A DNA stretch of 63,323 bases. Source: Schlesneria paludicola DSM 18645 (lineage in GTDB: Bacteria > Planctomycetota > Planctomycetia > Planctomycetales > Planctomycetaceae). Below, in pieces: positions 10,195-21,000 of this stretch. The position numbers and the translations under genes are program-made. Below the pieces are notes generated by a model that worked only from the letters and a program-made list of their open reading frames with translations, made no database searches and had not been told where the DNA came from. Location of the stretch: contig CAMCMU010000028.1 of assembly GCA_945876035.1 (NCBI GenBank), positions 1-63,323 of the forward strand. The letters run 5' to 3'. The stretch's first letter is position 1; every line of letters begins with the position of its first letter.

Positions 10195-10743
10195 GTGAAT
10201 ACCCGCTTGAGCACTCATCATGCCGTGTATGTCGGAAGCTTTGACCCACTGACTTTGGGGCATGTTGATATCATTCGGCGCGCGGCGACAATTTTCGACC
10301 GACTGACAGTAGGAATCGGCATTAACCCCGATAAGCAACCGCTGTTTTCGCCCGAGGAAAGATTAGAGCTGACTTTAAGTTCACTCAAATCGTTTGAAAA
10401 TGTCGAAGTTCGATGCTTCAAAGGTCTGACCGTGGAATTCATTCAACACTGTGGAGCGAGGGTCCTCGTACGTGGTGTCAGAACGTTGTCCGATATCGAG
10501 ACCGAATTCACAATGACGCTGGCCAACCGCGCTCTTGACCCCCAAATCGAGACCGTATTTCTCATGGCTTCAGAACGCTACACACACATTTCTAGCAGCC
10601 TCATCAAGCAGATCGCTCAACTAGGTCAGGGGCGAACAATGCAGAAACTGTGCGAATTCGTACCGCTTGAGGTGGTCGAGCCCCTCATCGGAAAATATCG
10701 TTCTGGGCTCTCGCCCCATTCCACCGGTCTCACGGTCGATTGA
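10195..10743 (+). CDS. coaD: phosphopantetheine adenylyltransferase
   Basis: Penultimate enzyme of coenzyme A synthesis, transferring AMP from ATP to 4'-phosphopantetheine. About 182 residues, slightly longer than the usual 160. Nucleotidyltransferase signatures are YVGSFDPLTLGHVDII (TxGH-type motif), the RGVRTLSDIETEFTM segment and the ISSSLIKQI motif near the C-terminus. A GTG start at 10195 is preferred because GGAG lies nine bases upstream; an in-frame TTG at 10180 would overlap that site. It stands alone with non-coding DNA on both sides. Confidence 0.95.
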   Translation: MNTRLSTHHAVYVGSFDPLTLGHVDIIRRAATIFDRLTVGIGINPDKQPLFSPEERLELTLSSLKSFENVEVRCFKGLTVEFIQHCGARVLVRGVRTLSDIETEFTMTLANRALDPQIETVFLMASERYTHISSSLIKQIAQLGQGRTMQKLCEFVPLEVVEPLIGKYRSGLSPHSTGLTVD

Positions 10744-11320
10744 TCGATACCATCAAAGGAATCAGGTGTTTTTGACCGGCAGATTTTCCGGCGAAACAAC
10801 GGATTCGCGTTGGCATGGACGGCTTGGATGGGCGAGCGGTCTCCTGTTTAGATTTTGTCAGCGGCTTTCTCGAATCCCGTCAGCGGAGGAACGCCTGAGA
10901 ACAAGCGGGTTCACGAAGCCTTGCCTGACGGTTGGGAAGCAACATTCCCTGCCATTGGAGAAGTTGCTATGCCACGACCGGTGATTCCTGTCACTTAGTG
11001 GACCAGCCTCGGCAGTCGCCCTGCGAAAAAACGGGTGCTGCTGAGTTCAAAAATTACTCTGCAGGCGACATCAGTACGGAACAGTGTCGCTGCAGGCCTG
11101 ATCGTAAATTTCAGGCAATGATCAAAAATCCGGTCGTTTCCGATGTTTTCAAATTCGATGCTCGGAAGACCACGGCATCGGTAACGACAAACAGTGTTTT
11201 GATGTCTGACAATCAAGGTTTTCAAATGATGGGCAGAAAAATGAAATTGTCGATTTGCCACTGCAAAGCAGGAACCGACACAATCAGGACTGCGCGGTGT
11301 AACAGAGGCCGTTGACAATC
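10744..11320. other. intergenic stretch, nothing recognised
   Basis: About 580 bases between convergent coaD and rpsU. Both strands carry only short frames without a ribosome binding site or family signal. I see no clear terminator hairpin. Confidence 0.4.
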
Positions 11321-11527
11321 TCAAACGCCAGCAGCGCCACCGACCATCCGTTGAATTTTAGCGCGGCGTTCGGCTCGACGGCGGGTCCGACGACTGGTCT
11401 CACTTGGCTTTTCATAGAACTCACGCCGCCGCATCTCTTTTTTGATACCGGAATGTTCTACCAATTTTCGGAACCGCTTAACCGCATCGTTGACCGATTC
11501 ATTATCTCGCAACCGCAACTTAACCAC
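11321..11527 (-). CDS. rpsU: 30S ribosomal protein S21
   Basis: A 68-residue, very basic protein with the S21 pattern: [19 protein letters not shown] at the N-terminus, then [17 protein letters not shown] and an Arg-rich helix ([10 protein letters not shown]). S21 sits on the small-subunit platform near the 3' end of 16S rRNA and helps initiate translation. The start is a GTG at 11527 with GGGAGGA just upstream (complement of 11531-11537). It is a single gene with no ribosomal neighbours. Confidence 0.97.
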   Translation of the reverse strand: MVKLRLRDNESVNDAVKRFRKLVEHSGIKKEMRRREFYEKPSETSRRTRRRAERRAKIQRMVGGAAGV

Positions 11528-11537
11528 ACATTCCTCC

Positions 11538-12461
11538 CATCAGGTTGACACAAGTTTTCACACGAATTAACGGAGCGTTCGGAAATGACCGTTGGTGACC
11601 TCGCGCATCAAATCATTGTATCGGCAGACCGATTACGTTGGAAGTCCGCGAGGCACTGGCAAAATCGTCGCCTTGGATTTGCTCTTACAAACATCGGTAT
11701 CAGAGTCGGCCAATTCAAGACGGATGATACGGAGGCTTCGGATTCGGTGACGCAATAAGTCTGTTTTAGGTCGAGAAGACCAACAGATATCGAGATTGCA
11801 GGCCACCAGTGCCGCTCGGCGGCCCTCGAAGTGACTTTCAGGGGGCAGGCCTTGGGTATTCCGTTGCGGAACCTGTCAAGGAGATCCGATACGACTCGGA
11901 ATCGCCTCGACGCTGGGCTCAGCCATGCCAAGGGGGTCTGGTTGTGCCCAGAGTTGTGCTTGATTTCCTGGCAGACCGTGCCGTTTTAAAACCGCGCGAT
12001 GTGGCGACCAGAGGCAGCGGGCGCGTCGTGTCTTCTGACCACGAATGTCCGCAGCACATCGTGTCTCTTTATCGGGTGGCTTCGATTTCGAATTGAACGC
12101 CCGAGAAGACCGATTGAGGCTCCAGTCGAGTTTTTGAACTCTTGATCACAAGTCCTCAATAAGTTTTGCGCGCGGTACCGGCCTCGGTGCCGCTCCTCGC
12201 TTTGTAGCGGCACTTATTCGCTGCCGGGAATTCCGAGTGCAAGTTGTCCGGTAAAAAAGTGCCGTGCTCGAACGGATCGTTGATGTTGACCGCTAGTCAC
12301 TGCCGAAAAGAATGGCAGGGCTCTTGATGTTTGAAATCAGACCGATCGGCGAAAATGGCCGATTCCCAGTTAAAAAGAGACGGTGTGTCATCGCGGATCC
12401 CGTTTTATCTGGTGAAGAACGACGATTAAAAGATCGCATCTGATTTGTTTAGGGAGGAACT
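11538..12461. other. intergenic stretch, nothing recognised
   Basis: About 920 bases between divergent rpsU and the gene at 12462. The frames present are short and unlike known families. Promoters for both flanking genes must lie here, but I could not single one out by eye. AGGGAGGAACT directly before 12462 is the ribosome binding site of the next gene. Confidence 0.4.
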
Positions 12462-14219
12462 GTGCGACTCATTCGGAGACAGACATTGCTGAGGGCCCTC
12501 ATTGCAGTGGCAATGGGTTTCCTCTCCGCCGAGTCATTTGCGCAACAACCAGTGAAGCCTCTTTCGGCCAGACCAGTTAGTGATGGGTTATCACCTAGGG
12601 CCGGATCGGTGGATCCCCTCCTCCAGCAACTTGACCAAGCCATTTCCGTCACTAGTTCGCGATTTTTAACGGCGGATGGACCGACTCCACACTCACCGTG
12701 GCAGATTTTCCATGGAATTCTGGCACTGAAACAAGACTTCCAATTGAAGCTCGTGGAGGGTGGAAAGATTCGTGCTATCGATTGGATTGCCAACGCGGAA
12801 CCCTCCTTCGACAACAAGCCGCTGATTTTCAAGACACCTCAAGGGGTGAAGTTTCACTCGTTCACTCGTAAATGGGCCTTTGAAGGACATCCGGCACAGT
12901 TCATGGCGCTGCTTTCGCAATGTGAACTCCCGGAAGATTTTTCATTCAAAGTCGCTGGCGAACGGGCGACGATGGCTGACATGGTTCGAAACATCAAGTG
13001 GGAAGTGAACGCCAACGAAGAGGTGACTTGGGTCCTGTGGGCGTTGCAGCATTATCTCAATCCAAGCGACCAATGGTTGAATCAGCATCAGGAAGCTTGG
13101 AGCATTGAGCGTCTGGTACAGATTGAAACGGGGCTTCCCGTCGTGGGAGCGGCTTGTGGGGGAAACCATCGTCTGTTCGCTCTGACGCGAACTCGTGACA
13201 AGTATCTCAAGGCCGGCGGCAAGTTGGCGGGGATTTGGTCGCAAGCAGACCTCAAGATACGACAGCATATCGAACTGGCGCGGTCACTGCAGAACGGTGA
13301 TGGGTCATTTTCGAGCAAATCCTATCGATCCGTTGGGTACACGGATGACCCCAACGAACGCTTCAATACCACCGGGCATACGATGGAGTTTCTCTCGATT
13401 GCCGTTCCTGACAATCGAATCAGCGAGCCGTGGGTAAGAAACGCCGTTTCGATGTTGTGTCGCGAACTGGTGATCCATCGCCAGCGTCAGATCGACTGTG
13501 GCCCACTGTATCACACCCTCAATTCCGTGATCCTATATCGCGATCGTTTGCGAGCCCTGTCTTCTCCTCGAACCCCGGCCACAATTGCCATCAAGCCGCC
13601 GGAGTTGATCAAGATCGCGACCACTCCTAAAAAAGAAGTCGAACCCAAGGTGGAAACGAAAGGGACCGAGCCCCCCTCCGGACCGGTAAAAACAGAGAGT
13701 TCAGACAACCCGAGTGACGCCATCAAATTGAATCCCCTAGAAAAACCTCAACCCACGCAGCCAGCTTCTCCGGTGACGGAATCGCTTCGTGCTAACGAAT
13801 CGGACGTCATTTCATCAACAGACGTTCTTCGTTCGGATCAGCGCGGTTTGAAAACAGAAATTCCAGCAGCGACTGCTCCCTTGGAGGCGAAACTCAAGGC
13901 ATTGAATCCGGGACGCGCCTTGCAGACGCGTCGAGTTGTTCGGTCGGTAGACGTTTCCCGCCCTGCTCTGCTACCTCAAATTGACGCCGTTCCAATCAGC
14001 CAAGGCGTGAAAGATCCTGTCGATCTTGGTGTATCCCTAGACGAATCATTCCAGATGTCAGCTCAAAGTTTCAAGCCTTCGTTAAGCCGTGACTCAGCCG
14101 GTAGCCGTTCTCCTCGCAGAATCGATAGTCGAGATCCTTCTCCTGCGTTGCCAATCTGGCCACTGTTGACCCCTGTTGATGATGACGCCGTTTCCGCGTT
14201 ACGGCTTGCCAATCCCTGA
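12462..14219 (+). CDS. secreted protein with putative alpha/alpha-toroid fold
   Basis: A 585-residue protein that I cannot assign to a characterised family. It has a signal peptide (hydrophobic region to about ESFAQ, residue 28). A helical region of about residues 45-365 contains pieces reminiscent of prenyltransferase/terpenoid-cyclase-type toroids, such as ARSLQNGDGSFSS and NTTGHTMEFLSIAV. A Pro/Ser/Thr/Lys-rich, probably disordered C-terminal region of about 200 residues follows. No DxDD motif is visible, so cyclase activity is not implied. The start is a GTG preceded by AGGGAGGAACT. It converges with truB, 27 bases apart. Confidence 0.75.
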   Translation: MRLIRRQTLLRALIAVAMGFLSAESFAQQPVKPLSARPVSDGLSPRAGSVDPLLQQLDQAISVTSSRFLTADGPTPHSPWQIFHGILALKQDFQLKLVEGGKIRAIDWIANAEPSFDNKPLIFKTPQGVKFHSFTRKWAFEGHPAQFMALLSQCELPEDFSFKVAGERATMADMVRNIKWEVNANEEVTWVLWALQHYLNPSDQWLNQHQEAWSIERLVQIETGLPVVGAACGGNHRLFALTRTRDKYLKAGGKLAGIWSQADLKIRQHIELARSLQNGDGSFSSKSYRSVGYTDDPNERFNTTGHTMEFLSIAVPDNRISEPWVRNAVSMLCRELVIHRQRQIDCGPLYHTLNSVILYRDRLRALSSPRTPATIAIKPPELIKIATTPKKEVEPKVETKGTEPPSGPVKTESSDNPSDAIKLNPLEKPQPTQPASPVTESLRANESDVISSTDVLRSDQRGLKTEIPAATAPLEAKLKALNPGRALQTRRVVRSVDVSRPALLPQIDAVPISQGVKDPVDLGVSLDESFQMSAQSFKPSLSRDSAGSRSPRRIDSRDPSPALPIWPLLTPVDDDAVSALRLANP

Positions 14220-14246
14220 CGGCAGTTCCGTTCCGTTAGGAATCCC

Positions 14247-15137
14247 TCACGGGGTGGAATGCAGAATCACTTTGGGAAACAATCGCTGTGACGATGCTTC
14301 TCGGACGGCAATACCGATCAGGGTTTGATCGGCATCAAGCAGCGTAACTTCACCTCCGTAATTGACGTCACAGTCAATTTTCGAACAGATTGCCTGACCT
14401 TGACGGACCATACAAATTTCCGTTGGATTGAGGCTGCGTCGAGGAAGGTCGGCTACCACGGCGAGTGGTGGTGTTAAGGCTTGAGCCAGTGAAAGCCGAT
14501 CGATCGAGTCTAGCAAAATAGAATGCGAAAGAGTGAATGGGCCAACGCTCATGCGACACAATTTGCTCATGACCGCTCCGCAGCCGAGTCGCTCTCCCAG
14601 GTCACGTCCGAGGGATCGTACATAAGTTCCCGATCCACACTCAATTTCTAACTCGAATTCGGGTGGTTGAAACTCGGCCAACTTCAGTGAAAAGATTGTG
14701 ACTGGGCGAGGTTGAAGTTCCACGGCTTCGCCGCGGCGAGCGAGTTTATAGGCTCGGTGGCCACCCACTTTGACGGCCGAGATTCGTGGGGGTGTTTGTT
14801 GAATCGTTCCCAAAAAATCGGGTAACAATTGTTGAATCTGATTTGCGGTGACATTCGACCATGCGCCGCCTTCGACCATCTCCGCATCGATGTCATCGGT
14901 TGGACTGCGTTTTCCTAGCAGAAAACGGCCAATATATCGCTTGCGCCCCGATTGAATATGCGAGATTAAGCGGGTCGCTGAGCCGACGCAGACAACCAAC
15001 ACGCCGGTTGCCAAAGGATCGAGTGTTCCGGCGTGTCCCGCCTTCGCCGGCCAGACAAGCTGTTGAACGCAGTCAACGACTTTGCGGGAGGAAATCCCGG
15101 TAGGCTTGTTGATGTTGACGAGGCCACACCAACTCAT
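14247..15137 (-). CDS. truB: tRNA pseudouridine(55) synthase
   Basis: Modifies U55 in the T-loop of tRNAs to pseudouridine. A 296-residue protein of normal length. The catalytic Asp is in GHAGTLDPLATGVL (Asp40), with the GxxNINKPTGISS strand before it and the RYIGRFLLGKRSPTDDID and YVRSLGRDLGE segments of the family. truB is often linked to rbfA, infB and rpsO, but here it stands alone next to tRNA-His, with the tRNA upstream on the same strand. Confidence 0.97.
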   Translation of the reverse strand: MSWCGLVNINKPTGISSRKVVDCVQQLVWPAKAGHAGTLDPLATGVLVVCVGSATRLISHIQSGRKRYIGRFLLGKRSPTDDIDAEMVEGGAWSNVTANQIQQLLPDFLGTIQQTPPRISAVKVGGHRAYKLARRGEAVELQPRPVTIFSLKLAEFQPPEFELEIECGSGTYVRSLGRDLGERLGCGAVMSKLCRMSVGPFTLSHSILLDSIDRLSLAQALTPPLAVVADLPRRSLNPTEICMVRQGQAICSKIDCDVNYGGEVTLLDADQTLIGIAVREASSQRLFPKVILHSTP

Positions 15138-15281
15138 GAGTCGCTTCCTTGCATTGGCAAATCACTCACCAAGTTTTCAGTACACCCAGATCGCCCAAAA
15201 CGACCAGCACAGCGGTCACGGATGGCGAATCGATCCACCCAACAGCCAGTGATTGTCGGTCACGGAATTCGGCCGCACTCT

Positions 15282-15313
15282 GGTGGATTGCCTTACCGGT
15301 GGATTGCCTTACC
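15282..15313. repeat. tandem 16-bp direct repeat
   Basis: The unit GGTGGATTGCCTTACC occurs twice back to back (15282-15297 and 15298-15313) in the non-coding gap between truB and tRNA-His. It is probably a simple slippage duplication; no function is evident. Confidence 0.9.
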
Positions 15314-15380
15314 GCTAAGGAGGACACCGTGCGATTTTGATGGTTCTGGAAAATCCTGTTGCCGTATCGGTCGGAGGAAT

Positions 15381-15403
15381 AAAAAAGCCCCTCCAACAGG
15401 GGC
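15381..15403 (-). terminator. Rho-independent terminator of tRNA-His
   Basis: Read on the minus strand, the stem GCCCCT/AGGGGC with a five-base loop is followed directly by six T residues. It starts six bases beyond the 3' end of tRNA-His, so it most likely ends that transcript and separates it from truB. Confidence 0.85.
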
Positions 15404-15408
15404 CCAAG

Positions 15409-15483
15409 GGTGACTAACCGGATTCGAACCGGCGACATCCAGAATCACAATCTGGCGCTCTAACCAACTGAGCTATAGCCACC
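15409..15483 (-). tRNA. tRNA-His (anticodon GTG)
   Basis: A complete cloverleaf on the minus strand. The D-arm holds GCTCAGTTGGTTAGAGC, the anticodon stem CCAGA/TCTGG encloses loop TTGTGAT with anticodon GTG (His), and the T-arm is GCCGG TTCGAAT CCGGT. The extra 5' G (G-1) opposite discriminator C73, the hallmark of tRNA-His, is present. CCA is not encoded. A terminator follows immediately. Confidence 0.96.
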
Positions 15484-15552
15484 ATAGAGATGGCTCAGAT
15501 TCTAGCGATCATCATGACCGATGCAAGTCAGCACCCAAGGCCCTTCACAAAC

Positions 15553-16500
15553 CTATCGGGGGTATCGTTTTCGGAACCCGAAACGCGGTCCGGGAAATGG
15601 AATTGTGTCGCACGGCTCGTTTGTTTGTGGAATCGAAGTCTGTGTCAGGTTGACCAACCAGGCTGGCAGTGACGATTTATCAGGCAAGGTTTTAGCGAGG
15701 GCTCGTTGTTCTCGGGACAATCGCAACGTCTCCTCGCAATCCAAAGTATTGGAGGGCAGTGCTGCGAATATTGATTCGATCAGCTTTAGAAAGGCTGGTT
15801 CCTGAAGTGACGTTGAGGAGAGTTGTTCAAGAAACGCAATGCGGAGTCCGGCCGTCAGCAAATATTCAACAGGAGACGGTCCAGAACACGGATCCACGCC
15901 GATACTCTCAATGGCGAAGTCACGTGCTCGTTCTTTTTCAAAAGCGAACTCAAACAAATCGCTGCTGCCCGCAAGGTTGCCGATCAGTAAATCCGTCCAT
16001 CTGTCACTGCGCCGCCGAAGTTGCTCGATTTTAGCAATGTGCGATTGCATGCCGATCGGTTGGACGGTGAGTCTCCACAGGACAGAATTCCGCACTTGTA
16101 ACAAGCCTCCGACTACGTTGCGTCCGATCTTTGTGAGGTCATTCCGGCCGGTTTTTTGATCAATCCCCAGCAAGACCGTTGTCCAGACCCGAGAAACCAT
16201 TTCGCAAAGGAAGAGTTGTTCAGCCGTTTGAAGCAGGATCTCAAATTGTGGATCATTTTTCGAAGACCATTCGTTGAGTCTCCCCGTCCAATGCTTTTGG
16301 AGGGCCCGAGTCTGCTGCCAGAAGATTCGTAGTGATTCGAGCGACGGTTCGCGACCGTGATCAATGATGTCCCGACCGGCACGCGACGCCAGCAAAGCAA
16401 GTTCAGCCAAAGATCGGACTGTGAGATGAAATTCAACGGGGTGCATACAAGCCTCGTGGATAATCAGGGGACTCAAGGACTCAAACACCTCAGGGAGCAA
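15553..16500 (-). CDS. uncharacterised mostly helical protein
   Basis: A 315-residue product I do not recognise. It is predicted mainly alpha-helical, soluble, Leu/Arg/Glu-rich, without signal peptide, membrane segment or cysteine motifs, and has a basic C-terminus (RFGFRKRYPR). Length and amino-acid composition look like a real gene, and it fills the space between tRNA-His and the DUF1080 gene. The frame opens with TTG at 16500; an ATG at 16446 after CGAGG six bases upstream is at least as likely. It is probably lineage-specific. Confidence 0.65.
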   Translation of the reverse strand: MLPEVFESLSPLIIHEACMHPVEFHLTVRSLAELALLASRAGRDIIDHGREPSLESLRIFWQQTRALQKHWTGRLNEWSSKNDPQFEILLQTAEQLFLCEMVSRVWTTVLLGIDQKTGRNDLTKIGRNVVGGLLQVRNSVLWRLTVQPIGMQSHIAKIEQLRRRSDRWTDLLIGNLAGSSDLFEFAFEKERARDFAIESIGVDPCSGPSPVEYLLTAGLRIAFLEQLSSTSLQEPAFLKLIESIFAALPSNTLDCEETLRLSREQRALAKTLPDKSSLPAWLVNLTQTSIPQTNEPCDTIPFPGPRFGFRKRYPR

Positions 16501-16730
16501 GTGTGATGCCAGAGGATGTTCGTGTCTTGAATTGCTCGAGTTTCCAAGCTGTTTGTTGAATTTTTCAATGCGATTGTCAACAGTTTGAAACTCGTGAGGT
16601 GGTCATTCGACAACATCAGATGCTGTTTGACAGTGGCAAACAGCATCATCGATAATTCGGGGTCGATGCTCGGAGGACATCCGCGGCAGGATCCATGAAC
16701 GGAGCTTGATGACCCGTGATTTGAGTTCGA

Positions 16731-17495
16731 TTACAGGTCATCCGCTTTCAGGAGTTCGGGCACGGTAATCGGGGACGTTGTTTCTGCGATTTCCAATTCC
16801 CGAATTCGGACATCCTTGAGGCCCGCCACGGTCGAATAGCAGGCAATTCCTAGGGGACGCGATAATTCGACTTCCGTGCGGATGGAAATCTTCCGTCCTT
16901 TCGTCACGACGCCGATCATCTGCTGTTCGTTGATCCACGCCATCAAGCCGTTTTCTGTGACGCGAATTCGGATCCGATACCATCGCCCCTTTTCAAACGT
17001 TTGATAGCGTGTTGTGTCATTATTCGCGGCGTCCAAGCCATCGAGGCTGGAAATCCCGACTACGCCACCGCCCCACCCTCCAATGATGTAGCTGCAAGGA
17101 TTGTCATTCACGGGAAAAGTCAGTCCGCAAAAAAAATCATTTCCTTCAATGCGTTGAGCGGCGAGCGAAATTTCGTAGTTGATTTTTGGAAGCGGTTCAC
17201 CGGTCCAAGTAATCCCGGTCAATTCGGAACCCTGCTGCATCTCAATCATGCCGTTCTTGACACGGACCAGTCCTTGGCCACCGAACTCGGTACTCTTCCA
17301 GTGTTGGAGTGTCTTACCATCAAACAATGATTTCCAGCGAGGTGGCGGCGCCGTTTCGGCGGCGACTGAGGCGCCTCTCTTCAGGGGATCGCAGGCCGCG
17401 GAGATTGCAATCAGCACCGCACAGAGGAGACTGCCTGATCGCGTTGGGCGGCAGATTGATCTCTTCGAGGGGAGGCAGCAGTGGACTCTCGACAT
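16731..17495 (-). CDS. DUF1080 (3-keto-disaccharide hydrolase-like) lipoprotein
   Basis: A 254-residue concanavalin-like domain protein of the DUF1080 family, abundant in planctomycetes and linked to sugar degradation. The N-terminus has a hydrophobic segment ending in a lipobox-like AISAAC, suggesting a lipid-anchored exported protein. Family features are WKSLFDGKTLQHWK near residue 55, YEISLAAQRIEGNDFFCGLTFP, GGWGGGVVGISSLDG, and RWYRIRIRVTENGLMAWIN. GGAG eight bases before the ATG supports the start. It lies upstream of no obvious operon partner; the giant DUF1549/DUF1553 gene is on the same strand 560 bases away. Confidence 0.88.
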   Translation of the reverse strand: MSRVHCCLPSKRSICRPTRSGSLLCAVLIAISAACDPLKRGASVAAETAPPPRWKSLFDGKTLQHWKSTEFGGQGLVRVKNGMIEMQQGSELTGITWTGEPLPKINYEISLAAQRIEGNDFFCGLTFPVNDNPCSYIIGGWGGGVVGISSLDGLDAANNDTTRYQTFEKGRWYRIRIRVTENGLMAWINEQQMIGVVTKGRKISIRTEVELSRPLGIACYSTVAGLKDVRIRELEIAETTSPITVPELLKADDL

Positions 17496-18057
17496 GGATT
17501 AAACTCCGAAACGAGGAGGGCGTGATGCGAACGCGGCAGCGGCGTGAATCACCTCAGAATGACACATGGCCACGGGGTGTTCAAGGATATGCGAACCGCA
17601 GAATCCTTGGAATTCTCCACCTTCTCGGCCAATCCCGTTTGCCGAGGTTTTTCAACACGTTGGCGAAGCCACTTTGAAGACCGGGGGAACCCAGTCAAGG
17701 CGAGTTGCCAGCGTCATTGTCAACGTCTCTGCGTTCTCTTAAGGCCTCGCCACCATGTTTGGGGTTGCGGGCAACACGTTTGCGAGAGACCGATCCCGAG
17801 CGATAGGGGCTGACGGTACGCTCGGACGAGCTGTTGTCATTTCGAGTGACTCCATCGGATCCCCGAGAGGCGTTCTGCGTGGGCTTTCTCAAAAAACACA
17901 TTTCTCAAACAAAGAGGTGACGTTGCGGCACTGTTTCTCGCGACCCCGTTTGACTGCGCGGACAAGGCTCTTGGCCGTATCCGATCAGAGGAATGCCATC
18001 GTAGTCTATCAACCGTTCGAGTTTTGAAGGCAGGTCTGATGACTCATTCACAGTCGG
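17496..18057. other. intergenic stretch, nothing recognised
   Basis: About 560 bases between two minus-strand genes. Only short frames without family resemblance or ribosome binding sites are present; no clear terminator or tRNA was found. Confidence 0.4.
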
Positions 18058-21000
18058 TCATTCGACGAAGACGAATTCATTGAGGCAGAAGAGCACCTGA
18101 CAGAAGTCGACGAGTGCCGAGGAAAGGCCCGCGTCGGAATCGTTCGCCGAATACGCCTTGGACTGCTGGCGTAAATAGTCTATCGCATCCGACAGCTCGT
18201 CTGCGGAGGGTGTTCGACCGACTGCGGTCAGGTAACCGATTTTGGCGGCTTCTTCGAGCCTGTTGTTGCCAGAGACGCTCTCGAGGTCTCCGACCGAGGA
18301 GCCGCTCAGACGCGTCGCAAAATCGCGTGCCGCCTCTCGCACCGGAGCACTGTTCATGAGCAACAAGGCTTGTGGAGCCACTGTTGTCTGGGGGCGGTCC
18401 GCAACCGGGGTCGTTCCGTCAGGGGCGTCAAAAACCGACATTGCGGGGACCAAGTGACTGCGTTTGACCGTAAAATAAAGACTGCGTCGGCAATGATTTT
18501 CTTGAAGGTTTCCCGGTCCGTACAGACGATCATCAAGCCGGCCGCTGATCGCCAGCAATGCGTCACGAATGACCTCTGCTTCCAATCGGCGACGTGGTCG
18601 GTGCCAGAAAAGCCTGTTTTCGTGATCCCTGAGGGGGCTTTCTCCCGCGGTTTTGCAGGACTGCTTGTAAACCCGACTCGACAGAATTCGGCGATGGATT
18701 GGTTTTAATTCCCAACGGTGTCGAAGGAGTTCCCCCGCCAGAAAATCGAGCAACTCGGGATGACTTGGCCGTTCTCCACGAGTCCCGAAATCGGAAGGGG
18801 TCGAGACGATTCCGCGACCAATGTGGTGCTGCCAAAGTCGATTGACGATCACGCGCGCCAAAAGAATTCCCGCCCCGTCACGGCAGTCGGAGAGCCAGTT
18901 TGTCAGTGACGCTCGTTGAAAGGATGTTCTAGATCGTGGCGGAGCAAGTGCTTGAAAGAATTCGGGCGACTCGGGATTTGTCATCAGTACCTGGAGGAAT
19001 CCTTGAGTTGCCACAGCTTCTTTTTGGGACGTCTCCCCACGCCGCAGAAAATGAGTCTCCTTGAAGAATTCGGAATCCCCTTGAGTCTGAAGTTTGATAG
19101 GCGGCAGTCCCTCCGTCGCGATAAGAACTTTTTGAAGTCGAGCCCGTGGAGCGGTGGCGGCATGCGCCGTTCGACGCTGATCCAGTCGCTGCCAAGTTTC
19201 GTCCTGTGGTTTGAACCAATCCAGCAGCCGACGTGCTTCGTCATTGGTGAGTTGCTCAAAGGGAGTTGCCAGAAGAGTCAACAGGGATTCGGTGATCGCT
19301 TCGCCGGCGACTGGAGGTAAGTCGCTCTGAGTCGCGAGCGAAATTCGAGGGCGGCCGATCGATTGGTGGGCATTGTTCCCAAATTTCAGCGTGATCGTGA
19401 CGCGGGTTCCCGATTCGAAGCCGAAGGGATCGGAAACTCGAAACACGGCTGCGTGATCCCGGCCGTTTTCCGGATCGATGGACCAGGCTGTTTGCAAGTT
19501 GGCGTCAATCGCAGCGACCGCAGGCAACCCTCGTTGCTCGAATGAGGCATTGACCGACGTCAGTCGTACGGCAGAGGGTGTCGCAGGCGTCGCGTTGCCC
19601 GCAGGCTGAATTGCAATCGAAAACTCGGACAGAGCAAAGTTTCCGTTAGTGGCTCGTCCAGGCCCCGACTTGGCCAACGAGGAATGAGCGAGCGTTTCTA
19701 GTCGAATCGATTTCACGTTGCGAAGTTTGGTCTCGAGTGTGACGCTCCAGATATCATTTTCCGGACGGGCACCGCTCGCGATCCATGAGGCATCCGGCTG
19801 CTCGGTGAACGATGTTCCCTGCAGCGAATGAAAGACAACACCCGCCGGGATGATCCATGCGGGCTTCTCGAATGCCTCGGGATGTTTCGTCCGCCACTCC
19901 ACGAATCGTTGCGGCAGTTGTTGCGTCTCGAAGTCACGGACTGCGCGATCGAGCGGCGCGTGTTCGCGATTGAAATCATCCTTAGCCCGTTCATAGCCGT
20001 CGGGATCGAAGTCGAGTTCGACTTCGCTGCGGACAGTCGTCGTGAACGACGAAAGCAATCGATAATAGTCCGTCTGTGGAATCGGATCGAATTTGTGATC
20101 GTGGCATCTTGCGCAGCCGATGCTGAGTCCAAGCATCGAGGTGCCAATCGTGGACAGCATGTCATCCATTTCGTCGTAGCGATGCTTTTCGGCTTCCTTC
20201 TGGGTGATTTGAGTCGAATGAACTCCTGCTGCGAGGAAGCCTGTTGCCATCATCGCCAAACGTTCGTTCGGTGCCAGTTCATCACCCGCGATCTGCCATC
20301 GCACAAATTGGTCGTACGGCATTCCCTGATTCAACGCCTGAACCACAAAGTCCCGATAGTGGAACGCGGAATGTCGATCGGAGTCGTGTTCAAAACCGTG
20401 GCTTTCGGCAAAGCGGACGAGATCCAACCAACGTCGGCCCCAACGCTCGCCATAATGGGGGTCAGAAAGCAAACGATCAATGAGCCGCTCGTAGGCGTCT
20501 TCTCGGTCATCCTCCACAAATGACCGAACGTCGCTGACCGATGGAGGTAGGCCAATGACATCGAAGAAGACTCTCCGAATCAACGTGGCACGTCCGGCCT
20601 CCGCAGTGGAAGAGACCTGAGATTCGCAGAGTTTCTGGGAGACATAGCCATCAATCGCGGAGGATTCCCCGCAGTGGTAAACGGCCGCTGACGGGGTGTT
20701 TTTTTGTAGCGGTTGAAAAGACCAAAATGATGTTGCTTCGGGGGAGATCTGACGTACGGTCCAAGACTCGGATTCGGCCAAGGGCTCCAGCAGTGGGGCA
20801 TCATACGGAGCCCCCAAGTCAATCCACTGGATGATCGTGGCGATCTGCATTTCGGAAAGCCGTTCGCCGGCTTTTGGCATGTGCGGTGACTGGCGATGCG
20901 ATATCAAATGAGTGATTAGACTCTTCGACCCCCGCCCCACGACGATTGCCGGTCCTCGCTCACCGCCTGTTAGCAGTCCTGCCCGAGTCGTCAGGTCGAG

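Noticed and set aside
19828-20523. Plus-strand frame of 231 codons
   Set aside because: Antisense shadow of the DUF1549/DUF1553 gene, whose domains are clear in the minus-strand frame.
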